From Rhodanobacter sp. ANJX3 (GTDB lineage: Bacteria; Pseudomonadota; Gammaproteobacteria; Xanthomonadales; Rhodanobacteraceae), in contig NZ_JACHCM010000006.1 in NCBI RefSeq assembly GCF_014200755.1, positions 248,001 through 312,000 on the forward strand: a stretch of DNA of 64,000 bases, read 5' to 3'. Position 1 is the stretch's first letter; every line of letters begins with the position of its first letter. Of the stretch, positions 38,419 through 46,482 are shown piece after piece. Below the pieces are notes generated by a model. It was not told the DNA's origin. It saw only the letters and a program-made list of their open reading frames with translations, and made no database searches. The position numbers and the translations under genes are program-made.

Positions 38419-39603
38419 TCAGCGCTGTACCATCACCGCGAACCAGCCCCAGCCGCGAATGCGTTCGGCGATGAGTTTCACACTGGTCAGCATCGGCACC
38501 GCCAGCAAGGCCCCGGGAATTCCCCACAGCCAGCCCCAGATCAGCAGCCACAGCAGAATCGCAATCGGACTGACGCGCATGCGCCGGCCCAGCACCATCG
38601 GCGTGATCAGGTTGCCCTCGACGATGGTGAAGCCGATAAAGCACAACGCCGGCAGCATCGCCTGACCGAGCTGATCGAAATGCACCAGACCCACCATCAT
38701 CAGAATCGTGGTGGTGGTGATCGCGCCGACATAGGGAATGTAATTGGCCATCATGGCAACCGTGCCCCACAGCAGCGGATCGGGCATGTTCAGCCACCAC
38801 AGCATGCCGGCGGTAAACAGTCCCAGGCTCAGGTTGATCAACGAGGTGGTGAGGATGTAACGCGACACCTCGGTCTGGATGCTGCGCACGATCACCACCG
38901 CGTGCCGCTTGGCGTGGAAATCCGGCACGATTTCCACCAGCCGCCTGAGCAAGGTGTCGCCGAATACCAGAAAAAAGAACACCAGCAGGGTCACCGTCAG
39001 CATGGCGGCCAGCACGGCGGGCGCCTTGGCCAGCACATCCCACGTACTGATCGACACGGCGGCCGCCGCCGCTGCAGGATGGGCGCGCGATGGCGGCCCG
39101 TTCACCAGATTCTGGGTCGCGCGGTTGGCCATCTCGAAGGGTGCGGTAATGGTGCGGAACTTCGGCAACAGTTCTTTCATGGTGGCCGGCGCGCCCTGGA
39201 TCCAGCCCATCGCCGGCTGCGCCACCTTGCTCACGCCGAATCCGAGCGAGCCGACCAGCGCCAGCATCAGCACACTGGCACACAGCCAGCGCGGCAGGCC
39301 GCGACGCGAGCCAGCGGCCACGATGGGATTCAGCGCCAGCCCCAGGAACGCTGCCAGCACCAGCGGAATCAAAAGCGACTTGGTCAGCGTGACGGTGTAC
39401 ATCAGCGCCAGCAGCAGCATGCTGTTCAATATCACCCGGATGGCGCGCAGATGCCGCAGCGTGCCGCGCGTCGTCTGCAGCCCCCGACTGTGCGCACTCG
39501 ACGCATAGCCGATCGATTCGTCGCTATCGACCGAAAGCGGAGCCACATCGCTGCGGTCTCTGACGGGCTCGTCGTGCGATGGCAGATGGCCGGGCTCGTT
39601 CAT
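38419..39603 (-). CDS. AI-2E family transporter (PerM-like)
   Basis: A 394-residue membrane protein of the AI-2E exporter/PerM family. A polar N-terminal tail (about 70 residues) is followed by eight or so hydrophobic helices. Family blocks are LLIPLVLAAFLGLALNPIV, the central LVFFFLVFGDTLLRRLVEIV, ANYIPYVGAITTTTILMM and GNLITPMVLGRRMRVSP. Substrate specificity in this family is often unproven. ATG 39603 is the first that leaves a sensible N-terminus. It converges with the SDR gene 15 bases away. Confidence 0.9.
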   Translation of the reverse strand: MNEPGHLPSHDEPVRDRSDVAPLSVDSDESIGYASSAHSRGLQTTRGTLRHLRAIRVILNSMLLLALMYTVTLTKSLLIPLVLAAFLGLALNPIVAAGSRRGLPRWLCASVLMLALVGSLGFGVSKVAQPAMGWIQGAPATMKELLPKFRTITAPFEMANRATQNLVNGPPSRAHPAAAAAAVSISTWDVLAKAPAVLAAMLTVTLLVFFFLVFGDTLLRRLVEIVPDFHAKRHAVVIVRSIQTEVSRYILTTSLINLSLGLFTAGMLWWLNMPDPLLWGTVAMMANYIPYVGAITTTTILMMVGLVHFDQLGQAMLPALCFIGFTIVEGNLITPMVLGRRMRVSPIAILLWLLIWGWLWGIPGALLAVPMLTSVKLIAERIRGWGWFAVMVQR

Positions 39604-39703
39604 CGGACCGTACCCGTGGGCAGTGCGCGATCGAACGATGAAAATAGCGACGATGACGACAGCGTCGGCCCTTGTCTGACCGATGTCCGCGTCATCGCCG
39701 TCG

Positions 39704-40057
39704 TCATGAGGATCGACTGCTGTCGATATCCGCAGCCGATGAGTCGCCCGACGCGTCGGCGCCCGAATCGGCCGCGCTCGATCCAAACGACCCCAGCTCG
39801 GAAACCAGTCGCACGCCGTAGGCCACCGTCTCGGCCAAGCCACCGCTGAGCAAGGAGCCCAGGCCAGGAATCCGCAGCGGATGCACGTTGAGACGCCCGA
39901 GCACGAAGCCTGCGCCAGCCGCAGCACCCACCGTCGTCAGCGGATAGCGCTGGCCCCGGGCCAGCAGCAGTGCGGCCGGGGGACTGAGCTCGCTGCGGGC
40001 CAGCTTCATTTCCGACTGCGCGGCGCGTACCTTGGCCAACTGCTTGAACAGGCTCAT
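39704..40057 (-). CDS. Hypothetical protein downstream of holin-like gene
   Basis: A 117-residue protein with a basic coiled N-terminus (FKQLAKVRAAQSEMKLARSE), a Gly/Ala-rich hydrophobic stretch (LTTVGAAAGAGFVLGRLNVH) and a low-complexity Ser/Asp/Ala tail. It overlaps the preceding gene by 4 bases, so it is very likely co-expressed with the membrane-stress proteins. It resembles the small third protein of yqjDEK-like operons in organisation, not clearly in sequence. Confidence 0.65.
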   Translation of the reverse strand: MSLFKQLAKVRAAQSEMKLARSELSPPAALLLARGQRYPLTTVGAAAGAGFVLGRLNVHPLRIPGLGSLLSGGLAETVAYGVRLVSELGSFGSSAADSGADASGDSSAADIDSSRSS

Positions 40058-40632
40058 GGATTGCCCTCCCGCTCGGACGCATTATTGCCACGCTCGCTTT
40101 TCCGTGGATCGCCGGCGAGCAGGTCGTCCTTCAAGGTTTCCGCCTTGCGCACCAGATCATCCTTCACCCGCGCCACGTCCGCCTTGATGCGCTCGACATC
40201 GATTTCCTCGCGCGCCTTGGCCACGGTGTCGCGCATCATCCCGCGCCATTCGCCACGTGTCACCGGCAGACTCATCCAGTGCATGCAGCGGCGGAACAAC
40301 AGAATCGAGCCCAGCAGAAAGATCAACTGCAGCACGCATAGGCCCAGCAGCGCCAGCACCCACGAGCCAAACCATTTCGCCAACAGCAGGCCGACAAAGG
40401 CGAGCAGGCTCAGGCCAAGCCCGACGCCGGCCACCATCGCGGCCAATCCGGCAATCAGCATCCACGACACGGCCGTGCGTGCCAGGCCGAGTTCGGCGGC
40501 CAGCAGATGCATCTGGGCGCCGAACAGACGCCTGACCGCACGACCGAGCTGGCCCAGTTCGGCAAACAGTCCAGACGGAAGCGGCGCCGTTTCTGGCGCC
40601 GCGGTTCCGGGTTCCGATGTCGTTTGCTGCAT
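40054..40632 (-). CDS. Phage-holin-like membrane protein (YqjE family)
   Basis: A 192-residue protein with two strong transmembrane helices (about 55-80 and 85-112: SWMLIAGLAAMVAGVGLGLS and WVLALLGLCVLQLIFLLGSI) and an amphipathic charged C-terminal helix (EEIDVERIKADVARVKDDL). This matches the Phage_holin_3_6/YqjE family, which is a chromosomal envelope protein and not a lysis gene. It is 23 bases downstream of the DUF883 gene, as in yqjDE. Confidence 0.82.
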   Translation of the reverse strand: MQQTTSEPGTAAPETAPLPSGLFAELGQLGRAVRRLFGAQMHLLAAELGLARTAVSWMLIAGLAAMVAGVGLGLSLLAFVGLLLAKWFGSWVLALLGLCVLQLIFLLGSILLFRRCMHWMSLPVTRGEWRGMMRDTVAKAREEIDVERIKADVARVKDDLVRKAETLKDDLLAGDPRKSERGNNASEREGNP

Positions 40633-40655
40633 TCCCTGCCCCTAAGTCGGCGAGA

Positions 40656-41018
40656 TCAACGACGCAGAATGCGGCCGAGCAGCCAGCCGGCACCCAGCGC
40701 GATGGCGACAGACTGCACCGGCTTTTCGCGCACATAATCGCGCGCCACTTCCAGCCACTCGTCGGCGCGCTCGCGCGTCTGGTCGTAGACCTCGCGACCC
40801 CGCTCGCCGATTTCCACCGCCTTGTCGGTCGTGCGGTTGGCCACATCGGCCACTTTGTCCGTCGCGCGATGCAGGCCTTCTTCGACCGAATCGGCCGCGC
40901 GATCCACGACTTCCTTGGTGCTGGCGACGGCGCTGGATGTCGCCTGTTTGACGCGCTCGGCGCTCTCGTCGATACGGTTGCCGACCAATTCTTCAGGGGT
41001 CTGTACGTGCTTGTTCAT
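40656..41018 (-). CDS. DUF883/YqjD-ElaB family membrane-anchored protein
   Basis: A 120-residue, mainly amphipathic helical protein (TSSAVASTKEVVDRAADSVE repeats) with a C-terminal hydrophobic anchor ending AIALGAGWLLGRILRR, diagnostic for the YqjD/ElaB family. In E. coli these tail-anchored proteins bind ribosomes and inner membrane in stationary phase. ATG 41018 begins the family-like sequence. Confidence 0.87.
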   Translation of the reverse strand: MNKHVQTPEELVGNRIDESAERVKQATSSAVASTKEVVDRAADSVEEGLHRATDKVADVANRTTDKAVEIGERGREVYDQTRERADEWLEVARDYVREKPVQSVAIALGAGWLLGRILRR

Positions 41019-41126
41019 GGGTAACTCCGTTTGAGGGCGTTCGGGGAGGCAATGCTTCGACACATCTGTCTGTTGGCGCAAGGAGAGTGCGTGGCTAGAC
41101 GTCACTCTCGCAAGCGCACGGTCTTG

Positions 41127-41282
41127 TCATCGCGCGCGGCGGAAGAAGGCAAGGATCGCAAAGATCAGAAAGATGACGAAAAGAATCTTTGCAATGCCTG
41201 CGGCGGCGCCGGCAATGCCGCCGAAACCCAGTACGGCGGCGATGATCGCGATAACCAGAAAAACCAGTGCGTAGTGAAGCAT
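41127..41282 (-). CDS. DUF1328 (YtjA-type) small membrane protein
   Basis: A 51-residue protein, almost wholly hydrophobic, beginning [20 protein letters not shown] and ending AFFRRAR; both ends are family-typical. Related genes are widespread and stress-induced, with no known biochemical function. It begins the four-gene minus-strand cluster of small envelope proteins. Confidence 0.88.
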   Translation of the reverse strand: MLHYALVFLVIAIIAAVLGFGGIAGAAAGIAKILFVIFLIFAILAFFRRAR

Positions 41283-41518
41283 GGCGTTGTCCTCTTGAAT
41301 GGGAGCCAAAGTCAGGCCCGTGGCTCGCCGCCGAGGTGGCTTGCCGGGTGGGGGTCAGCCATTCACCCATAGAATCCGCCATGCGAGCGTGAAGGGAAAT
41401 CCCGTGTATCTGCACGCCGCGGCGACGTCGGCTAGGGCGGGCGCCAACGGACAGGCCTCTCCCATCGCCCTTTGACGACCGCCATCGAAGGTTTCGCCAC
41501 TCGCTGACCGCTGCCGAT

Positions 41519-42613
41519 CTAGGGCTTATAGGTGACCCGATACACGGCGCCGGTCAGGTCATCGCTGACTAGCAAGCTGCCGTCGGGCAGCGGCTGCACG
41601 TCGGCCGGGCGACCCCACGCCTGCTCGTTCGGCGCAAAGCCGGTGATCAGCGGCTCATACGACAGCACCTTGCTGCCCTGCAGATGCACCGTCATCACAC
41701 GGTAGCCGGACTTTTTCGTGCGGTTCCAGGAGCCGTGTTCGGCCACGATGATGGCGCCCTTGTAGCTCGCCGGAAACTGGCGGCCCTCGTAAAAACGCAT
41801 GCCCAGCGCCGCCACGTGTGCGCCCAGCTTCAACACCGGCGGAGCATAGTCGCTGCAGCGCTTGCCCTGGCCGAACTCGGGGTCGAGCGTGTCGCCCTGA
41901 TGGCAGTACGGGAAACCAAAGTGCTCGCCGGGTCTGGTGATGCGATTGAGCTCGTCACTGGGCAGATCATCGTCAAGCATGTCGCGGCCATTGTCGGTAA
42001 ACCACAGCTGGCCGGTGCCCGGCTGCCAGTCGAAGCCGACCGAATTGCGGATGCCGCGCGCCACGTCTTCCATGCCGCTGCCGTCGGCGTTCATGCGGAT
42101 GAGCTTGCCGTGGTCGGGGCCCGGATCGCAGACGTTGCACGGCGCGCCGATAGGCACGTAAAGCTTGCCGTCCGGGCCGAAGGCGAGGAACTTGCTGCCG
42201 TGGTGCGTTTCGGTCGGCAGCTTGTCGGTGACTACCTCCGGCGCCGGTGGGTCATCGAGATGGTTCTCGATATCGCGCAGCACGACGATACGGCTGACCG
42301 CCGAAATGTAGAGATCGCCGTTCTTGAAGGCCACCCCGATCGGCGACTCCAGAGCGCTGGCGACCACGCGTACCTTGTCGGCCACCCCAGCGCCCTTGCT
42401 GTCGGTCAGCGCGTAAACCTTGCCGGCGTCGCCGGAGCCGACGAAGACGGTACCCTTCGCGCCCAGGGCGATCTCCCGCGCATTCGCCACCTGATCGGAA
42501 TACAGCGCGATATGGAAACCCGGCGGCAGGGTCAGCTGCTCCAGCGGCGAAGCGGCCTGCACCTGCATGGCCAGCCAACTCAACAACAGAAAAAGCGCCA
42601 TTCGCATTGTCAT
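41519..42613 (-). CDS. PQQ-type sugar dehydrogenase (sorbosone dehydrogenase-like)
   Basis: A 364-residue secreted six-bladed beta-propeller with signal peptide (MTMRMALFLLLSWLAMQVQA). Family motifs are FLAFGPDGKLYVPIGAPCN, RGIRNSVGFDWQPGTGQLWF, DELNRITRPGEHFGFPYC and AEHGSWNRTKKSGYRV. These belong to the soluble aldose/sorbosone dehydrogenase group, which uses PQQ with a periplasmic acceptor. PQQ synthesis genes are not here. The gap 41310-41518 holds no gene. Confidence 0.88.
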   Translation of the reverse strand: MTMRMALFLLLSWLAMQVQAASPLEQLTLPPGFHIALYSDQVANAREIALGAKGTVFVGSGDAGKVYALTDSKGAGVADKVRVVASALESPIGVAFKNGDLYISAVSRIVVLRDIENHLDDPPAPEVVTDKLPTETHHGSKFLAFGPDGKLYVPIGAPCNVCDPGPDHGKLIRMNADGSGMEDVARGIRNSVGFDWQPGTGQLWFTDNGRDMLDDDLPSDELNRITRPGEHFGFPYCHQGDTLDPEFGQGKRCSDYAPPVLKLGAHVAALGMRFYEGRQFPASYKGAIIVAEHGSWNRTKKSGYRVMTVHLQGSKVLSYEPLITGFAPNEQAWGRPADVQPLPDGSLLVSDDLTGAVYRVTYKP

Positions 42614-42650
42614 GCTCTACTCCGACTCACGCTCACTAGCTGGAACCTGA

Positions 42651-42840
42651 ACCTTATCCAGAGACACATCACACTGCGGTGACAGTGCGTTCGATCTGAC
42701 CGCCCTGGGTGCCGCCAGCGTCGGGTTCTCCAGTGCCGAAATCGGACAGACCATCGTCAGCGCACTGTTCGACGCCGTCAACAACAATGCGCAGCTGGAT
42801 AAGATAGAGCCCGAGATCATGCTTCGGTCAGTTATCGATG
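42651..42840 (+). pseudogene. Possible AAA-ATPase C-terminal remnant
   Basis: In the gap before the methyltransferase, an open frame without start codon reads FDLTALGAASVG then FSSAEIGQTIVSALFDA. This pattern resembles the C-terminal lid of Ycf46/FtsH-like AAA proteins (GFSGAEIEQAVVSALY). The similarity fades after about 42800 although the frame stays open to 43022. No Walker motifs are nearby, so only a scrap remains. Confidence 0.35.
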
Positions 42841-42904
42841 ACGCAGTTTGCGCATCCATGAAACGGCGGCTCGCCGAACACGTTACGCTTAGCGGATTCT
42901 TTCA

Positions 42905-43657
42905 TTGCTTCATGGAAAACGCTTGGAACCCGCAGCTTATATCGAGATGGCCGAGATCCAGTCGCGACATTGGTGGTTCACCGGAAGACGCGCCATTCTC
43001 ACATCCACCATTCGACAGCTGAGGTTGCCCAGCAACGCGCGCATTCTGGAGATAGGTTGCGGCACCGGCGGCAATCTGGACATGCTGGCAACTTTTGGCG
43101 AGGTGAGCGCTTTCGACATGGAGGAAAGCGCGCGAGTGCTTGCCGACAAAAAGACCGGCGGTACGCATGATATTCGCGCCGGCCACTGTCCGGACAACAT
43201 CCCATTCCAGGGTGAGCGCTTTGATCTGATCTGCCTGTTCGACGTGCTGGAGCACATCGAACAGGACACCCAAACGCTGGCCGCGATCCGCTCGCTGCTG
43301 GCGGACAACGGCCGGATTCTTGTCACGATTCCCGCGTATGCGTGGCTATACGGTGTTCACGACAAATTTCTGCATCACCATCGGCGCTACTCAGCGCGCG
43401 AAATACGGCAGCGCGTTCATGCAACCGGCTATCGACTGGTGCGGCTTTCTCACTTCAATACGCTGCTGTTTCCGCTCGCTGCCATCGTGCGGGTGAAGGA
43501 ACGCCTGCTTGGCAGCAAGGTCGCCGCCGGCAGCCGCGTTCCGCCTGAACCGATCAATGGCCTGCTGCGGACTATCTTCGCCGCCGAGCGCACCTGGCTG
43601 AAGCACTTCGATCTACCGTTCGGCGTTTCCTTGCTATGTGTGCTCGAGAAAGCCTAG
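42905..43657 (+). CDS. Class I SAM-dependent methyltransferase
   Basis: A 250-residue methyltransferase with the YIEMAEIQSRHWWFTGRR start found in a large family acting on cell-surface glycans or lipids, motif I LEIGCGTGGNLDML (about 49-62), and a Methyltransf_11 core (FDVLEHIEQD, GRILVTIPAY). TTG 42905 keeps the conserved N-terminus; ATG 42947 would cut it. It overlaps the convergent glycosyltransferase by 4 bases. The acceptor is unknown. Confidence 0.85.
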   Translation: MLHGKRLEPAAYIEMAEIQSRHWWFTGRRAILTSTIRQLRLPSNARILEIGCGTGGNLDMLATFGEVSAFDMEESARVLADKKTGGTHDIRAGHCPDNIPFQGERFDLICLFDVLEHIEQDTQTLAAIRSLLADNGRILVTIPAYAWLYGVHDKFLHHHRRYSAREIRQRVHATGYRLVRLSHFNTLLFPLAAIVRVKERLLGSKVAAGSRVPPEPINGLLRTIFAAERTWLKHFDLPFGVSLLCVLEKA

Positions 43658-44952
43658 CGGAGTAGTGATCTTTCGATGATATCGGCGGCAGTCGATGCGC
43701 CGCATTCGCCGCGAGAACTCGCCGCGCAAATCCTGCCTTGCTGTGTATAAGTGTCATCGGCGAGAAGCCGCTTTAAGAGTGGTGCTGCGTGGTTTTCGCG
43801 ATAGCTTGCCGCCGGCAAAATTTCCGCCACGCCCAGCCGCTTCAGTCGGGCCGCGTTATCGGGCTGGTCGAAGCCGTGCGGTACCACCAGCATCGGCTTG
43901 CCGGCGTAGAGCGCTTCACTGCTGGTACCGATGCCGCCGTGATGGATGATGACGGAGGCGCATGGAAACAGTGCCGCATGCGGTGCGTAGTCGACGGCAT
44001 GGATGCTTGCCGGCAAATCCGCTGGCAGCTTCGCGCGCATTTCCGCTGAGCCGGTGAGTAGCACGGCGCGCTGACTCAGCCCCAGGGCGGCCGCAAGACT
44101 TTCGCGCAGAAAGTCCGCGCCCATATGCACCGCCGTCGACCCGAGCGTGAATACCAGTGGAGCGGGGCCTGCGTCGAGAAACGCGCGTAACGGACGATCG
44201 AGCTCGGCCGTTTGGACGTAGCGCGCGAAGCCGGTGACGTGCGCTTGGGCCGGCCAATCCGGCTGCGGCTGGCCAAGCAACGGAGAAAACAAGGCCAGCA
44301 CTCCCTGCGGCGCGTGCTGGCCCCGATGAAACGGATCGCCCAGCGGCGATACCGGGGGCAAGCCGAGCGAACGGCGAAAGTCGCGTACCGGCGCCGTCCA
44401 TCCCTGCGTAATGCGGCGTGCTAGCCCTTGCAGCCAGCGACCGCGGCGCGCCGCGCCGCGCATGAGGGGGTCCAGCAGAGCTATCCCTGTTGCCGGCGGA
44501 TCGTATGCCGATAGAAAGCCCGCCGGTGCCAGCACCGCGGATAGCCAGCACAGCTTGCCCGCCGCGTTCAGCTGTTCGCCCAGTATCTGTGCGGCGAAAG
44601 CCAATGTCGTGGTGATCATCACGTCGGCATTGGCAACGATTGGGGCGAGTTTTTCGTAACTGGCCCGCACATCCTTCGCGGCAAAGTCGTGCACCACAAA
44701 GCGCGGACCGCGCCAGCGATCGAATGCACGAGCAATGAAGGCTTCGCGGTCTTCGGGTTCGGGAATGCCACTGGCATCGGCAAAGTCGAGGCCCGCCTGC
44801 TCGATCGTCGCCTGATGAATACCGTGCGTTGCGATGGCGACGCGATGCCCGCGCGCGCTCAGCTCCTGGCCGATGGCGAGAAAAGGGAAGAGATCGCCCA
44901 GCGAGCCGACGGTGGCGATGACGATACGGGCGTGGCGCATGGGCGATGGCAT
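43654..44952 (-). CDS. Glycosyltransferase (GT1/UGT-like)
   Basis: A 432-residue GT-B enzyme of the macrolide/rhamnosyl transferase type. The N-terminal Rossmann start is IVIATVGSLGDLFPFLAIGQ, and the nucleotide-sugar motif is ALFPCASVIIHHGGIGTSSE with GKPMLVVPHGFDQPDNAARL. It probably glycosylates a small lipophilic acceptor. Start is ATG 44952 or 44940; both precede RIVIATVGS closely. It might act with the adjacent methyltransferase on one product, which is inference. Confidence 0.88.
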   Translation of the reverse strand: MPSPMRHARIVIATVGSLGDLFPFLAIGQELSARGHRVAIATHGIHQATIEQAGLDFADASGIPEPEDREAFIARAFDRWRGPRFVVHDFAAKDVRASYEKLAPIVANADVMITTTLAFAAQILGEQLNAAGKLCWLSAVLAPAGFLSAYDPPATGIALLDPLMRGAARRGRWLQGLARRITQGWTAPVRDFRRSLGLPPVSPLGDPFHRGQHAPQGVLALFSPLLGQPQPDWPAQAHVTGFARYVQTAELDRPLRAFLDAGPAPLVFTLGSTAVHMGADFLRESLAAALGLSQRAVLLTGSAEMRAKLPADLPASIHAVDYAPHAALFPCASVIIHHGGIGTSSEALYAGKPMLVVPHGFDQPDNAARLKRLGVAEILPAASYRENHAAPLLKRLLADDTYTQQGRICAASSRGECGASTAADIIERSLLR

Positions 44953-45066
44953 CGACTCGAAACGAAGGGCAGCATAGCGTGTAAGCCATGGCGACCATTG
45001 ACCCCTGCGGCGATGGCGGCAATGCTTCGTCATTCGCCATCGAAGGCGATTCGCCCCGGATCAACC

Positions 45067-45489
45067 ATGTCCAATCTCGCACTGTTTCACCTCGCCTTTC
45101 CTGTGACGTCGCTGGTCAACGCACGCCGTTTTTATGGCGAGCTGTTGGGCTGTCCGGAAGGACGTTCCAGCGAGACATGGGTGGATTTCGATTTTCACGG
45201 TCATCAAATCGTGGCGCATCTGGCGCCGGAGGAATGGGGCAACGTGGCGGCTCACGATGTCGACGGCGACAACGTGCCCGTGCGCCACTTCGGTCTGGTG
45301 CTGTCGATGGAGGAGTGGCAAGCGCTGGCCGACCGGCTGCGCGCTGCCGACACGCATTTCGTGATCGAGCCGCACGTGCGCTTCCAGGGTCAGCCCGGCG
45401 AGCAGGCCACGATGTTTCTGCGCGATCCGTGTGGCAATGCGCTGGAGTTCAAGGCTTTCGCCGACCGCTCCAAGCTGTTTGCGAAATAG
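45067..45489 (+). CDS. VOC-family (glyoxalase-like) protein
   Basis: A 140-residue vicinal-oxygen-chelate fold. The first half has LFHLAFPVTSLVNARRFYGE and the second ends TMFLRDPCGNALEFKAF, with candidate metal ligands His8, His77 and Glu131. Family members are dioxygenases, glyoxalases or resistance proteins. The ATG at 45067 starts the domain. It is followed after 8 bases by the DUF3820 gene, so the two are probably co-transcribed. Confidence 0.88.
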   Translation: MSNLALFHLAFPVTSLVNARRFYGELLGCPEGRSSETWVDFDFHGHQIVAHLAPEEWGNVAAHDVDGDNVPVRHFGLVLSMEEWQALADRLRAADTHFVIEPHVRFQGQPGEQATMFLRDPCGNALEFKAFADRSKLFAK

Positions 45490-45497
45490 GGCCGACG

Positions 45498-45710
45498 ATG
45501 GAAGCCGAAGACCTGCAGCGACTGGTGACCGTGACCATGCCTTTCGGCAAGTATCAGGGCCGGCTGATCGCCGACCTGCCCGGCGCCTATCTGGCGTGGT
45601 TCGCCCGTAAGGGCTTTCCCAAGGGTGAGTTGGGCCGATTGCTGGCGCTGATGCTGGAGCTCGACCATAACGGGCTGTCGTCATTGCTGGAGCCGCTGCG
45701 CAAGCGGTAG
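45498..45710 (+). CDS. DUF3820 family protein
   Basis: A 70-residue protein with the family core MPFGKYQGRLIADLPGAYLA and FARKGFPKGELGRLLAL. DUF3820 proteins are described as putative quorum-sensing-regulated virulence factors; the biochemical role is unknown. Its length and start agree with the family. Confidence 0.88.
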   Translation: MEAEDLQRLVTVTMPFGKYQGRLIADLPGAYLAWFARKGFPKGELGRLLALMLELDHNGLSSLLEPLRKR

Positions 45711-45873
45711 TCGTGCGCGCGCGCTTTGGGCGTATCCTGCAAGGCACGGTCGAGGATGTTCAGGCCGATCGTCTGAATGATCGACCGCTGCAACCTTCCT
45801 CCTCCGCGTCCGGTCGAGACTGCCCGCAAGGGCGCTGGCGCCATCGAGCGCACGACCAGAGCACCCCGCGACC

Positions 45874-46482
45874 ATGCTGCCCCGCGAGTTCGACGCCGCG
45901 ACGAGAGCACTCGCCGCGGATGGCTGGTGCGTCATCGAGAACCTGATGACCGACGTGCAAACGCAGGCGTTGGCCAGCGAGTGCACCGCGATGCACACCT
46001 CGCGTTTGCTGATGCCGGCGGCGACGGGCCTCGATCGTGCCCTGACCCTGTTGCGCGGCGACAGCACGCGGTGGTTTGAATCCAGAAACTTGAGCGCACC
46101 GCAGCAAGCGTTCGTGGATCGAATCGACGCGTTGCGCATCGCGCTCAGCCGCCGCCTGCTGTTGGGTCTGGTCGACAGCGAATCGCAGTACGCGGTGTAT
46201 CCCTCCGGCGCCGGCTACGCGCGACATCTGGATCAACTCCACCAGAGCGATGCTCGGGTAGTGTCTGCCGTGTTCTATCTCAACGCGAACTGGCTGGACG
46301 TCGAAGGCGGTGCGCTGCGGCTATACCTCGCCGATGCCTCTCACCGCGATATCTATCCACGCGCCGGCACACTCGTGCTGTTTCTGTCGGCGCAGTTCGA
46401 GCACGAGGTGCTGCCGGCGACGCGCCAGCGCATGAGCATCGCGTGCTGGATGCGGCAGCGCGCGGTTCCCGTCGGTCACTGA
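45874..46482 (+). CDS. 2OG-Fe(II) oxygenase
   Basis: A 202-residue non-haem iron dioxygenase of the prolyl-hydroxylase-like group. The iron triad is His118-x-Asp120 (YARHLDQLH) and His177 (FEHEVLPATR). Arg186 is the likely 2-oxoglutarate ligand, and FYLNANWLDVEGGALRLY is the conserved strand pair. The target may be a protein or small molecule. It converges with the GH92 gene, which it overlaps by 7 bases. Confidence 0.88.
   Translation: MLPREFDAATRALAADGWCVIENLMTDVQTQALASECTAMHTSRLLMPAATGLDRALTLLRGDSTRWFESRNLSAPQQAFVDRIDALRIALSRRLLLGLVDSESQYAVYPSGAGYARHLDQLHQSDARVVSAVFYLNANWLDVEGGALRLYLADASHRDIYPRAGTLVLFLSAQFEHEVLPATRQRMSIACWMRQRAVPVGH

Noticed and set aside
40054..40632. Holin-like gene as a sign of a prophage
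   Set aside because: The neighbours are chromosomal stress proteins and no phage structural, lysis or integrase gene is present; YqjE-type proteins are not phage-derived in function.
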